From assembly GCF_947496855.1 (NCBI RefSeq), contig NZ_CANMED010000001.1, positions 1,178,001 to 1,242,000 on the forward strand: a stretch of 64,000 nucleotides of DNA. Direction: 5' to 3'. Made by a program: the position numbers and the translations under genes. Positions 19,458 through 30,200 of this stretch are shown here, piece after piece (within the stretch, counting starts at the first letter, position 1; every line of letters begins with the position of its first letter). The notes beneath the pieces are model-generated. The model was not told the origin of the DNA, did no database searches, and worked only from the letters and a program-made list of their open reading frames with translations. This DNA is from an uncultured Aquimarina sp. (GTDB taxonomy: Bacteria; Bacteroidota; Bacteroidia; Flavobacteriales; Flavobacteriaceae).

Positions 19458-20070
19458 GTGTTTGTTGCGATCGACTGTATCACTTTTGGTTTTGATAAAG
19501 AAACTTGAAAAATTATATTTTTTAAACGAGAAATGGAGCTTCTAAAAGGTTATTGGTTATTGATTGGGAGTTTTGTTGGATTAGAACTCTAATGAGACAG
19601 GTTTAGAACAAATATTCACTAAAGAACTTAAAACATATTCCAACGTAAACCGAAATCCTGAAGCACGATGTATTTGCATTGCTCAATATACCTTAATTTT
19701 GAATAAATGAACATAATAAGGATCTAGGTAGCACACACGAGGCATTCTGGTTTTCTATAAATGATTTACCTGAAATAGTATTAAATCATAACCTAATGGT
19801 AAGATATGCTATGGAAAAACCAAAATACACAGCAAGAAGATATTACCCGATTGAATTTGAATTGTTACCAGAAAGCTTTACACTTCTGTAGTTACAGTTA
19901 TTGTATGAGCAAATTAAAAAAAAACTGGCCCCTCATAATTTTAGAAAAAAATATTATCACTTGATTTATTAAAAAACACTCAACGGAAAAATAAATCATC
20001 TTCTAAAAAGGAGGTTTTTTATCACAGTTTGATTATTAAAAAAAAACAAATGGTTTCGATTCCCTTACCC
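19458..20070 (+). pseudogene. Decayed NUDIX-domain transcriptional regulator (NrtR/AraR-type)
   Basis: Translation in shifting plus-strand frames recovers consecutive blocks of a NUDIX-plus-winged-HTH regulator: VAIDCITFGFDKET then a stop; KGYWLLIGSFVG (about 19540); TGLEQIFTKELKTYSNVNRN (about 19597); EAFWFSINDLPEIV (about 19738); PIEFELLPESFTL then a stop then LQLLYEQI (about 19848-19915); and KNKSSSKKEVFY near 20000. At least three in-frame stops and several frameshifts are visible, and the segment that should carry the NUDIX box is missing between the second and third blocks. Proteins of this family regulate sugar genes in Bacteroidetes and usually lie next to their targets, here galK. 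I am fairly sure of the family and sure the gene is not functional as read. Exact ends are approximate. Confidence 0.8.
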
Positions 20071-20169
20071 TAAAAAAACATTATCTAATCCTATATTAAA
20101 ATGTTTTTTTCGTAATATATAATAATTGGTTTTGGACACAATTTTTGTAAACTTCTTAAAAAAAACTAA

Positions 20170-21591
20170 TCATTGCCTATTATTTCTGATTCTATACTGA
20201 TCCATCCTTTCGAGGGCTTTGCCTTCATACATTCTTTTTAATTGCCATCTTGGCCTTTCCAATGTTAATTCCCATTCAAACAACAACCTAAACAGTTCCT
20301 TTACTTTTTTTGGATATTCCGAAGCTAAATCATTTTGTTCTGACATATCATTAGGAAGGTAAAAAAGTTCAGCAGGTCTATCTGGATATCTAATTAGTTT
20401 CCAGTCTTCTTTACGAACTACCCCTCTGTTTTCCTTCTTCCAAAACATTATTTCATGAGGTCTAGCTTTATTTTTTCCAGATATATAGGGAAATAAATTT
20501 ACCCCATCAATATCACGCAAATCTTTGGAATTCCCACCTCCTAGGCCATAGAACGTTGGTAATAAATCCAAAGTACTGATTGGTAAATCATAGTTTGATT
20601 TTTTAGGGATTCTACCTTTCCATTTCATGATAAACGGAACTCTAATACCGCCTTCTAGGTGATTTGCTTTGGTACCACTCAGAGGTTTATTGCTAGATGC
20701 ATTTGTATCAGAAGGCCCTCCATTATCGTTAGTAAATATAATTAGAGTATTTTCTTCTAACTCCAGTTCCTTTACTTTATCAAAAACAAGTTTGCACGCT
20801 TTATCCATTGCCAAAGTCATTGCTGCTAATTGTTTTCTTTTTCCTTTTAAATCAGGGAATTCTTTAAGATTTTCTTTAGTTGCTTCCATTGGTGTGTGTA
20901 CCGAATTAAACGTGAGCATTGCAAAAAAAGGAACATCTTTGTTTCTTTCAATAAAGCTAACTGTAGCTTTTGCAAAAGATTCTGTTAAGTAATCTTTTGT
21001 TTCCCCAAACTTACGAAAACCGATTTCAAGCAAATCCTCAACTCTTGATGTTGGATTATTCTCATCATATTCAAAATAACTTCTAGCTCCACCTCTAAAC
21101 CCATAAAAATCATCGAATCCTCTTTTGGTCGGATGAAATTGATCTGCATTTCCTTGATGCCATTTCCCAAAAAGTCCAGTTCGATATCCCAAATCTTTCA
21201 AATACTCGGCAATAGTTTTTTCATTTAGCGGCAACCCCATTTCATCATCATGAATATAATAATTACTCATATATCCCGGAACATTATTCTCTTCGAAACC
21301 AAACCGTTGTTGATACTTTCCTGTTAATATTCCTGCTCTAGAAGGTCCACAAACTGCAGCCGTTACATACGCTTGATTAAAAAGCATACCTTCATCGGCC
21401 AATTGATCTAAATGCGGTGTTTTCATCTCCATACTTCCTTGAAAACCAAAATCTGCATATCCAGCATCATCCGAAATTATCAAAATAATATTAGGACGAT
21501 CTTGAGAATTAACAAATTGAACTATTAGAATAAAAATTATAATCAATAATATTATAATGTGTTCATTGGTGTTTTTTTTAGATCTTGACAT
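20170..21591 (-). CDS. Secreted S1-family formylglycine sulfatase
   Basis: The 473-aa protein has an N-terminal hydrophobic export segment (about 11-29). The metal-binding start [10 protein letters not shown] (Asp41, Asp42) and the formylglycine motif C81-G-P-S-R85 mark a catalytically complete type I sulfatase. The length is normal. It would remove sulfate esters from red-algal galactan, for example the galactose-6-sulfate type in porphyran, but subfamily and position cannot be read here. An anaerobic-type or FGE maturase is not in the window. It is the last gene of the minus-strand arm that starts at 26609 and may be transcribed with GH16 and GH86, although 275 nt separate it from the GH16 gene. 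Confidence 0.9.
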   Translation of the reverse strand: MSRSKKNTNEHIIILLIIIFILIVQFVNSQDRPNIILIISDDAGYADFGFQGSMEMKTPHLDQLADEGMLFNQAYVTAAVCGPSRAGILTGKYQQRFGFEENNVPGYMSNYYIHDDEMGLPLNEKTIAEYLKDLGYRTGLFGKWHQGNADQFHPTKRGFDDFYGFRGGARSYFEYDENNPTSRVEDLLEIGFRKFGETKDYLTESFAKATVSFIERNKDVPFFAMLTFNSVHTPMEATKENLKEFPDLKGKRKQLAAMTLAMDKACKLVFDKVKELELEENTLIIFTNDNGGPSDTNASSNKPLSGTKANHLEGGIRVPFIMKWKGRIPKKSNYDLPISTLDLLPTFYGLGGGNSKDLRDIDGVNLFPYISGKNKARPHEIMFWKKENRGVVRKEDWKLIRYPDRPAELFYLPNDMSEQNDLASEYPKKVKELFRLLFEWELTLERPRWQLKRMYEGKALERMDQYRIRNNRQ

Positions 21592-21866
21592 TTTTATGTT
21601 TATATATTAAACTTGTTTTTCACTATAAACTAAACTCGAAACTTATAAGTTAAAAAGAATATTAAGGTTACACTCATAAACATAAAAGTTTGAAAGGTTA
21701 ATTCAATATCTAATCCAAAAGCACAAAGATGTTTAAATTCTATACTCTAAAGTTTTAACTGTTGTTATCTCTTTCAGATCTACATTCTTTCCGTTTTATA
21801 AATCAAAAACTAATGCATCTAAAATAATCCGTTCTAATTGCTGTATTTATTCGATCTACTAATCGA

Positions 21867-23135
21867 TTATTTATCTTCTAATTTCCAAGTTCTAACCCAA
21901 TCAATTCTCATAGTATTTATATCATCATTGCTTAAATCACTTTTAAGAGGAAGACCACCCAACCAATTCGCTTCATTGGTCCATAAATCAAAAATAATTT
22001 CTAAATCTCTTGTAAAAATACGATTAGGAAAATTCTCTCCTGTTTCGTGATTACCTACTACAACGTTTCCTGCCAGCTCACCATCCAAATAGAATTGAAT
22101 ATTTTTGCTATCCTTCCACCATACCCCTACTGTATGATATTCCTTGTTCCATTGAACTCCTCTTAGCGGATTGGCATCTGATAAGTTATTGTTACTATAA
22201 TTATCTTTTTTTCTTATAGTTACTGGAGTTAAATCAGAATCCGCATGAAAATACTGAGAATTCATGGTGGTTGGAAAATCGGGTTGACAATTACAAGAAG
22301 GTTTAGAGTTGTTTTCTATAATATCAATTTCATCTCTATCTGAAATATTACCATTGTTTAGCCAATATGTATTATAAGCAGATATGTGAGCTGTTTTTAT
22401 TCGTGCTTCCGTATACATTGGGTAGCTCGTTTTTTCTGTTGAATGAATTCTTGCTGTTTGAAACCATCTTTCCTCTGGATTAGATTCATTCAAAGTAGCT
22501 TTTATCCATAAGTTCCCATCAGAAACTCCTGAATTATCATTAGATGAAGACATAAAAACAGGAACTTCATAATTCCAATTGCTTTTAAACCATTTAGTAC
22601 TATCCCAAGTATCAAACTCATCAGACATAGCTTCTAGTTTTACCCATTTTTTATCAAGAGGAGTAGTATCATCTATAGATACGAAAGAAGGCAAATCGGG
22701 ATTGATGTTGTCAAAATCATCTGGTGAAGGAATATATGGATTCACTGTAATATTAACTTTTGCAGTTGCTTCATCACCGTTAGCATCAGTTATTGTATAA
22801 GTGAAACTATCTACTCCATCAAAGTTATAATTAGGTATATACTCAAAGACACCGTCATTAACTTCGGTTACCATGCCTTGTATCGGATCAGTTGTTAAAC
22901 TATAATTGTCTCCATCTGTTCCTAAAGTATCATTTGTAGATACGGTTATTCTATTTGCCTCTCCGGAGACGCTATCCTCTTCTACCGTTAAACTATCGTT
23001 GACAGCTACTGGTTTCTTATCAACCTGTCCATTATTCGTTCTGGAGTCATCACTACCACATCCAGTAATAAGAAAACCCATTAAGAAAAACACTGAACAT
23101 CTTAGGTTATTATTAAAAAACAATTTTTCAAACAT
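21867..23135 (-). CDS. GH16 beta-agarase/porphyranase-like lipoprotein with cadherin-like N-domain
   Basis: The 422-aa protein has a lipobox (FLITGC, Cys26), so it is anchored at the cell surface. A cadherin/VCBS-like beta domain (about 40-130, ending TDANGDEATAKVNITVNP) precedes a GH16 catalytic domain (about 155-420). The GH16 signature is DEIDIIEN with nucleophile Glu269, Asp271 and acid/base Glu274, and the C-terminal strand is RIDWVRTWKLE. Context (GH86, GH2, galK, sulfatase) and the agarase-like active-site surroundings point to an endo-acting galactanase. Agarose versus porphyran specificity is not decided. It has no T9SS tail. It lies 104 nt downstream of the GH86 gene, probably in the same transcript. 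Confidence 0.85.
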   Translation of the reverse strand: MFEKLFFNNNLRCSVFFLMGFLITGCGSDDSRTNNGQVDKKPVAVNDSLTVEEDSVSGEANRITVSTNDTLGTDGDNYSLTTDPIQGMVTEVNDGVFEYIPNYNFDGVDSFTYTITDANGDEATAKVNITVNPYIPSPDDFDNINPDLPSFVSIDDTTPLDKKWVKLEAMSDEFDTWDSTKWFKSNWNYEVPVFMSSSNDNSGVSDGNLWIKATLNESNPEERWFQTARIHSTEKTSYPMYTEARIKTAHISAYNTYWLNNGNISDRDEIDIIENNSKPSCNCQPDFPTTMNSQYFHADSDLTPVTIRKKDNYSNNNLSDANPLRGVQWNKEYHTVGVWWKDSKNIQFYLDGELAGNVVVGNHETGENFPNRIFTRDLEIIFDLWTNEANWLGGLPLKSDLSNDDINTMRIDWVRTWKLEDK

Positions 23136-23239
23136 TTTAATTTCTAGTATTAATTAAACATCCTTTTTCACAAGTCTTCGTTATTTTTATTTAAACACTT
23201 CTACAAATAATGCCATCCATCGAAAAGATTTAAAAAAAA

Positions 23240-25888
23240 TTAATGTTTCACCAGTTTTATTGGTTTCCCTTTGTTATCAAAATTGATGAAATACAGGCCT
23301 GAAGATAAATTGGAAGTATTAACATTTTTCTCTTCGCCTTCTTTAAGTAATTTACCTGTGGAAGAATACAATCTCCAATAGTTGAATTTCCCGCTAAGAT
23401 ATACTTTGTCTTTGGATGGATTAGGGTAAAGTCGTATTGTGTTATCTGGATTAATAATATCGCCTACAGATAAGACATTTTCTGCGATAATAATAGTATC
23501 ATTAGCATTGGCAAAATTACTATCTCCATCAACTGACATAAAAATTAATAATAACAATTGATGTCCCGAGGGCAGATTCTCGGTTAGAGGTATATCCGTA
23601 TCATCGTCAAATTTATTTGGGACAGTATATTGATATGTTAGTGTTCCTGTATTATCCGCCGTTCCAGGAATTGATGTTGTAAATGTACTAGTATTAACTG
23701 TAGCGCCAGAGCCATCCAACTGTCTAACTTGAGTAGCTACATAGCTTAGATTTTCTTCTGCGTTATTTATAATCTCTGTGTTATAGGTGACATTTATATC
23801 CATGACTTGGCCGAATTCTACAACAGGATCCGAAAAACTTCCTATAATAAAAGATTCTCTATTATTAAATGTGATCATTCTGTCTCTTTGAATATTACTT
23901 CCTGATCTGATAATATCTTTTGAGAATTCAAAACTTTGCAAAGCACAACTACTTACAAATCCTCCGTTATCAGAAAATGTTACACTCACAATGTTATCTC
24001 CGTTCAATAACAAATCATTAGATACAGGCACCTCTAATATTCCAAAAAAACTATTTCTGTCATTTTGATCATCTCCTCTATAATCTGATGGAACTGTTGT
24101 ACTATTTCCATTAACTGAAACCATTGGGATCCTGTTCTTATCCTTATCTCTTCCAATTCCTAATCGTATAACACCTTCTCCAAAACTTCCTATGGATACA
24201 TTAGGAATAGTAAAATTAATCGCTGTATTTGCAGTAATAGGTTGCTTGTAAGTTGTGGCATACGTTTTAATTTCAGCAGACGACTCGTTGATTATAACAG
24301 GTGCGTCAAAAATATATTCAATTATCATGCAGCCTTCTTTATTCACTGTGATATTCTCAGGAACTTCGGACATCAAAATGGTGTCTAGTTTTGGAGTATT
24401 ATCCAAACCCAGATACAAATGTTTTACTTTTACACCTGTTACTAAATTTCCATTTAATCCAAACTCATTAAGCTGCACATTGAGGTTGTTTTCATCGATA
24501 TTATTAAGAATGAGGTAGGCGTTATCATCATTAATGTATGCGTCCACCATTATATCTGGATCAGTAGACTTTGTATCTACTCTCACACCTTTTACATCTG
24601 ACCACAACTCATAGAATTTAATATATTCTGACCAAACCCAATCTCCTGAGTAAGAACTAGGTTCATTTTCTTTCCTCATCATTCTCCAATAATAAGGCAC
24701 TCCATTATTACTAAAATTACCAAATCCCCATTCTGCTTTCATTACTGTAAATGGAATTGTTTTTTCGATTACATTAGCCCGTTCCATAAATTGCATTAAC
24801 ATAGAAGATTGTGCTTTCAAGAAAAGCCAGTCTCTAAAAGGAGACCAAGGTTCATTATACCAATCATGTAGTTGCGACCCGTACTCAGAAATAACCCAAG
24901 GTTTAACAGTTCCATATACAATAGTATTGTAATGCTCTATCATATCCATCGTAGCCTCCATATTACTACCTTTGCGATATTGCTCTAAACCTCCACCAAT
25001 ACCAGGAAAATCATATAAATGGATTGAATAAAAATCCATTTTAGGCCCTACTTCATCGATAAAACGTTTCCATCGTTCTTCCCATTGTCCAAATGGAGAT
25101 GTATCGATCCTTCCTAACTTTTCTAAATTCGGAAAAGCTGTTGTAAATCCTCCAACTTTAGTATCAGGAGAATATTTTTTTATTTCATCAGCAACAGAAA
25201 TATGCATTCTAAAAATATCGTCAATAGTTCCTCCGCCATGTAAATTAAAATCAACAAGTGGCCAAACAGGTTCATTCATAACTTCTACCCAAGTTGGTTT
25301 AATATTTCCCGTTGTTCCACCAGTTCCGTGAGAATCCCTAAGAAAACGTCCCATATATTCTCCGGTAGCTGTTCCAAAAGGTTCTGAAGCCGTATCTGTT
25401 TGTGAAAAAAACCATCCTTGTCCAGTTGCATTATTGCCATTAGGATAAAAAGGTACATCCTGAGCAGCTGTCATTAAGCGACCTTTCTCATACGAATGTC
25501 TTATAGTATTATTGGCATAATTATTTTTTGATTGATCACCTTTTACAGTAATATCGCTAGGACTTGCAAATCCTATTCTTGCAGGATCTTCTATCACTTG
25601 ACTTGATTGAAAACGCATCCTACCCGTTTCTCTCCCAAAATATACATCTAAATCATTAATAAGATATTCCATCTTATCTAAGTCTCCATTAAAGTCGTTT
25701 TCACTTGGATCGGAATGACAAGTAATAAATTTTTCTCTATCGAAAGAAGTAACTGCATCAATAGTATGATTAACATCAAAATTAACATCAACATTTACCT
25801 GTGACCACAATTTACTAAAACCAAAAATGACAATTGTAATGACGGTTATTTTTAAGTGAAATTGAGAGTGTCTTATTTCTTTATTCAT
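23240..25888 (-). CDS. GH86 beta-agarase/beta-porphyranase, T9SS secreted
   Basis: The 882-aa protein has a signal peptide (about 12-30), a GH86 TIM-barrel (about 35-400; acid/base Glu206 in VEVMNEP, nucleophile Glu335 in WVISEYG), beta-sandwich domains that usually follow in GH86 (to about 680), an accessory beta domain (about 685-800) and a T9SS sorting tail (YPNPSKDKVYLSG). GH86 enzymes are endo-acting on agarose or porphyran. The accessory domain resembles the main domain of the small protein encoded directly upstream (25962-26609). It is second in the operon starting at 26609, with a 73-nt gap. The second GH86 of the locus (38063) is a clear paralogue with a different C-terminal half. 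Confidence 0.9.
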   Translation of the reverse strand: MNKEIRHSQFHLKITVITIVIFGFSKLWSQVNVDVNFDVNHTIDAVTSFDREKFITCHSDPSENDFNGDLDKMEYLINDLDVYFGRETGRMRFQSSQVIEDPARIGFASPSDITVKGDQSKNNYANNTIRHSYEKGRLMTAAQDVPFYPNGNNATGQGWFFSQTDTASEPFGTATGEYMGRFLRDSHGTGGTTGNIKPTWVEVMNEPVWPLVDFNLHGGGTIDDIFRMHISVADEIKKYSPDTKVGGFTTAFPNLEKLGRIDTSPFGQWEERWKRFIDEVGPKMDFYSIHLYDFPGIGGGLEQYRKGSNMEATMDMIEHYNTIVYGTVKPWVISEYGSQLHDWYNEPWSPFRDWLFLKAQSSMLMQFMERANVIEKTIPFTVMKAEWGFGNFSNNGVPYYWRMMRKENEPSSYSGDWVWSEYIKFYELWSDVKGVRVDTKSTDPDIMVDAYINDDNAYLILNNIDENNLNVQLNEFGLNGNLVTGVKVKHLYLGLDNTPKLDTILMSEVPENITVNKEGCMIIEYIFDAPVIINESSAEIKTYATTYKQPITANTAINFTIPNVSIGSFGEGVIRLGIGRDKDKNRIPMVSVNGNSTTVPSDYRGDDQNDRNSFFGILEVPVSNDLLLNGDNIVSVTFSDNGGFVSSCALQSFEFSKDIIRSGSNIQRDRMITFNNRESFIIGSFSDPVVEFGQVMDINVTYNTEIINNAEENLSYVATQVRQLDGSGATVNTSTFTTSIPGTADNTGTLTYQYTVPNKFDDDTDIPLTENLPSGHQLLLLIFMSVDGDSNFANANDTIIIAENVLSVGDIINPDNTIRLYPNPSKDKVYLSGKFNYWRLYSSTGKLLKEGEEKNVNTSNLSSGLYFINFDNKGKPIKLVKH

Positions 25889-25961
25889 AGTAAAAAAAGG
25901 TATCTATTTAAAATATTATTATTGAAAGGATTTATAAAGCTGATTAATACTAGTATCCAAA

Positions 25962-26609
25962 TTAGATTTTGAAGAACTTTCCGATACCTTTTTCTGTTTC
26001 TATAAAATAACTACCAGTTGTTAACTCTTCTACATTGATTGTTTTTTGCGCATTTATAGATTTTATTATTCTTCCAGTTATATCAATAATCCTATATTCT
26101 TTTGAAACAACATTATCATTAAAATGTATTATATCTTTTACCGGGTTAGGATAAAAAGCCGTGAAATTTTCTTTCGTATCAAAATCACCGATTGATAATG
26201 TAGAATCAACAGTGACCGGCATATTATCATTTACAAACCCTCCATCATTGTTATAAGACATAAAAACAATCATTAAATATTGATTCCCTGTAGGTAATGC
26301 TGAGGAATTAGGTGCTGTGTCGTCTACAGTATAATTGAAAGTAACATTAGACTGGCTATTTGGTTGTTGCCCACCACTCTCATTTATAGGAAATATTTGA
26401 TTATAGTCTTTTACAATATTAAAAGAAGCATCAACTTCTCTTAATAATACACCTACATAGAAGAAATCTTCTGACCCTGAATCATAAGAAACATCTAAAG
26501 TTATAGTTTGGCCTGGAGTCACAGCCGCAATAGGGTTGTTCCAAACAATAGATTGAGAAATACCAATAAAACCAGTAAACAAAAAAGAAATTAGTGTAGC
26601 TTTTTTCAT
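25962..26609 (-). CDS. Small secreted T9SS protein homologous to the C-terminal domain of the neighbouring GH86
   Basis: The 215-aa protein has a signal peptide (1-18), a single beta-sandwich-like domain (about 20-135) and a T9SS sorting tail (FYPNPVKDIIHFN, about 148-215). The domain aligns with residues about 685-800 of the GH86 encoded next: both have a G-Q-x-x-x-x-x-V-x-Y start, a LREVD/VRQLD strand, a central NFTYTV/TYQYTV strand, a LPTGNQYLMIVFMS / LPSGHQLLLLIFMS strand, and end in LSIGD/LSVGD. It has no catalytic motif. It is first in the operon with the direct-repeat promoter. I infer a stand-alone glycan-binding or adaptor protein; no function is known to me. Confidence 0.8.
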   Translation of the reverse strand: MKKATLISFLFTGFIGISQSIVWNNPIAAVTPGQTITLDVSYDSGSEDFFYVGVLLREVDASFNIVKDYNQIFPINESGGQQPNSQSNVTFNYTVDDTAPNSSALPTGNQYLMIVFMSYNNDGGFVNDNMPVTVDSTLSIGDFDTKENFTAFYPNPVKDIIHFNDNVVSKEYRIIDITGRIIKSINAQKTINVEELTTGSYFIETEKGIGKFFKI

Positions 26610-26746
26610 AATATTAACATTTTTAGATTAGAAAAACACGTTGCATATCTGAACTAATACCCTCTCACAAGCTCAATTGATGTCGGAAAAAAATAGCTTG
26701 AAAAAATATTTCTGAAAAAAAATAACTCTAAATACACAAAGAATTA

Positions 26747-26803
26747 TAAAATTAATATTTAATAAAATGAACAAGCAAAAACCAAACTAGACTAAAACTG
26801 AAC
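26747..26803 (-). promoter_or_regulatory. Promoter of the small-protein/GH86/GH16 arm with direct-repeat site
   Basis: On the minus strand GTTCAGTTTTAGTCTAGTT lies at 26785-26803. Exactly 30 nt later is TAATTTTA (26747-26754), a -7-like element. The leader to the start codon at 26609 is about 130 nt. Confidence 0.7.
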
Positions 26804-26991
26804 TATGAAAAAAAAGAACAAAATTCTACTTTTATCATAACAAAACTTTAAAAAAATTATGGTTTAATTGATTAATTTTAAAAAAAGTAAAAAAAATGTA
26901 ATGAATACATAAAACCATAACTCATAGGTTATGTTTATGTAAATAAATTCTTTTCAAATCTTTAAATACTAAAAATATAAAAATCTAGTTA

Positions 26992-27123
26992 TTATGCATT
27001 GTTCAATAGTCTTTCATAGCAATCTGTAACAACTACAACCTCTCTATTAGTTTTATTATCAAAACACAAATAGTCGTTGGTATTTATTAAAGAATCAGGC
27101 AAAAATTTAACGGTTTTATTCAT
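26992..27123 (-). CDS. Possible small ORF, 43 aa, between divergent promoters
   Basis: A 43-codon frame (starting MNKTVKFLPDSL, ending CYERLLNNA, then two stops) lies on the minus strand in the region between the divergent GH86 and susC arms. It has balanced codon use and a plain ATG. No homologue is recognised. It may be a small protein, a remnant of a longer gene, or chance. It lies 12 nt from the susC regulator site, which points the other way. Confidence 0.25.
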   Translation of the reverse strand: MNKTVKFLPDSLINTNDYLCFDNKTNREVVVVTDCYERLLNNA

Positions 27124-27135
27124 AAAAACTCACTC

Positions 27136-27192
27136 GTCTATATTTTGTCTAGTTGTTTTTTTTTTAATAAAACTTTAAGCTTAATATGTTTG
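27136..27192 (+). promoter_or_regulatory. Promoter of susC with direct-repeat site
   Basis: GTCTATATTTTGTCTAGTT lies at 27136-27154. Exactly 30 nt later is TATGTTTG (27185-27192), a full match to TAnnTTTG. The leader to the susC start at 27278 is about 80 nt. Confidence 0.72.
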
Positions 27193-27277
27193 TTTTGATT
27201 ATTTGGATGAATTAGGTTCAAAAAAATGAGAAATCATTAACGAGTATTAAATTTCACTTAAGTTTCTTTTATTATTT

Positions 27278-30200
27278 ATGAAAAACAAAAAAACAATTAA
27301 GAACAAAAAATATCATTGGTTATTGATATGTATTTTGATGCTATATTCTATTAGTTCAAAAGCACAAGAAGAATTTAATCTTACCGGAACAATTACTGAT
27401 GAAAGTAATATGCCTCTATTAGGAGTAAACGTATTGATACAAGGAACCAAAAAAGGTACAGTTTCTGATTTTGATGGAAACTATGCTATTAAAGCAAATA
27501 AAGGGGATGTTTTAGTGTTTTCTTCAGTAGGTTTTATAAAACAATCTTTGGTCGTTGGAGGTTCAACAACTATGAATATCGTTTTGGCACAGAATAGTCA
27601 AGAATTAGAGCAAGTAGTTGTAATAGGATATGGAACACAACGTAAAATTGAAGTAACAGGAGCTGTAAGTAATGTTACTGCTGAAATTATTTCAAAAGCT
27701 CCGGTATCTGATGTTGCGGAATCGTTACAAGGACAAGTAGCAGGTGTAAATATTCAGGCAAGTAGTGGTAGACCAGGAGAAGAAGCGAATATCCAAATAA
27801 GAGGTGTAGGTTCTTTAAGTCCTGGTTCCTTGGGGCCACTTTTTGTAGTAGATGGAATTCCTTTTCAAGGAAATCCCAATATAGCACCAGAGCAAATTGA
27901 ATCTATAGATATATTAAAAGATGGAGCTTCTGCTGCTGTCTATGGCGTAAGAGCTGCTAATGGTGTAATTCTAATTACTACAAAAAAAGGTAAAACCGGA
28001 CAGCTTAAAGTTGATTACTCAACTTATTTAGCTGTTCAAAATATCACTTCGGGAGTACCTTTAATGAATACCAACCAACAGCTTTTTTCTGATCAAGCCA
28101 TTAATGATGCTGATGGAACTGTAAACAACACGTTCTTTTTAAACCCAAATGCTCTTGATTTTGAAAGTGACTTCGTTGGAGACGTTCAAAATGATAATGC
28201 GCTTATACAAAACCATAATCTTAACATCTCAGGTGGTGTTGGAGATTTATCACTAAACATTAATGGATCCTATTTCGATCAAGAAGGTGTATTGATAAAT
28301 TCTGGATTCAATCGGTTAACAACAAGAATTACCGGACAATACAGAAAAGAAAGATTAAAAATATTCACAAGTATAGCTATTACAGATGAACTTAGACAAC
28401 AGGAGCCTTTTGCTCTTTTAGAACAAGCAGTTGCCCAAAAACCTTTTCAGCCTGCTATTTCAGATGTGGAGCCAGTTAATGGAGTAGTTCAGCTAGGCGT
28501 AGGTAGTGGTCAGCCCGAATTATTAAGTTTTTTAACCAGACTTCTTAACGATGTTGATGAAAGGCGAATAAAAAGCTCTAATGTTGCTTTTAGCTTAGAC
28601 TATGAAATTCTAAAAGGGTTGACATATAAAATTAACTTAGGTAGAAATACTTGGGACTTTAGAAGAAAGTTTCTAAGGCCACAATACTTATTATTTAATG
28701 TTAATGGAGATTTTGTACCAGGTGCGTCAAGAGAGGATGCTATTTTACAAGAAAGCTTTATTTTAAATCAAAGAAGTACCGTTGAAAACTCTCTGAATTA
28801 TAATCTTGATATAGGAAATCACAACATCAAATTGTTAGCTCTAGCATCTTACGAACAATTCGATACAAAAACTGTTAATACTGGGGTAATTGGACTTGCC
28901 AGTAATGATACTGATGTTTTAGGACAAGGACAAGAACCAATTAACCCTAGTGGATTTGATAGTACAAATAAATTAAGCGGCTTATTAGGTAGAGTTCAGT
29001 ATAATTTTGATGACAGATATCTATTATCAGGTAGTATCAGAAGAGATGGATCATCTAATTTTGCACCAGAAAACAGATTCAAATTATTTTATGGACTTTC
29101 TGTAGGTTGGAACATAAGCGAAGAGCGGTTTTTCAAAAATGCCAAACTTGACTTTATAAATAATTTTAAATTTAGAGGAAGTATAGCAGAAGTTGGAAAT
29201 CAAACTGTTGCTGGGACAAACCCAACACCTTTTATACCAACAATAGAGTCAGGAGTTAATTTCATCTTTGGTTCCGAAGAAAATCTGGCATTCGGTCAAA
29301 TTGGTAGACGTATTGTAGATCCAAATATCCAATGGGAAACCAAGATATCTAGAAATTTTGGCCTTGATTTATCCATGTTTAGGAATAAACTTAGTTTTAC
29401 AGCCGATTACTATATAAATGATAGAAAAGATCTACTTTTAGAAGAAAGACTTCCTCCCTCTACGGGAACAAGTGCTCCTAGAGATGATAGTTTTAGAAGT
29501 AGAATCATTAATGCAGGAAACTTAACGAATCAAGGGCTTGAACTTTCTCTATCTTATAAAGATGAAACGACATATGGATTAAAATGGAGCGTTTCAGGTA
29601 CTTTTACTCGAAATGTTAACGAAATTACTGATCTTAATGGAACAAGAAGAGGTTTTTCTGGAGGAGTTCCAATATTTACAATAGGAAATGCTGACAATAC
29701 TACTTTTTTAGCTGAAGGATTTGAAGCAGGTTCATTTTTCTTACTACAAAATGAAGGTGTAATTCAGACGCAAGAAGAATTACAAGCATATCAACAAATA
29801 GTACCAGATGCCAGAATAGGTGATATTGCTTACATAAACCAACCTACTTTAGATACCAATGGTGATGGAATAGCTGATACTGCAGATGGTACTATTAATG
29901 ATGATGACCGGGTTTATGCTGGCTCAGGACAACCAGAATTTGAAGCTGGTTTTAATCTAAATCTTGAATATAAGGGTTTCGATTTTTTTATACAAAATTA
30001 CTTTTCTTATGGCGCAGAAGTATATAATGGAGCACGACTAGCTGCATATGTATATGGTAGACATGAAGAGCAATTTGGTCAATGGACACCTCAAAACCCA
30101 AATTCAAATATTCCAGCAAGAAGAGCAGGTTTAGTAAGCACTAGCACAAGACCAAGATCAGACTTTTTCTTAGAGGATGGATCGTATTGGAGAATTAGAA

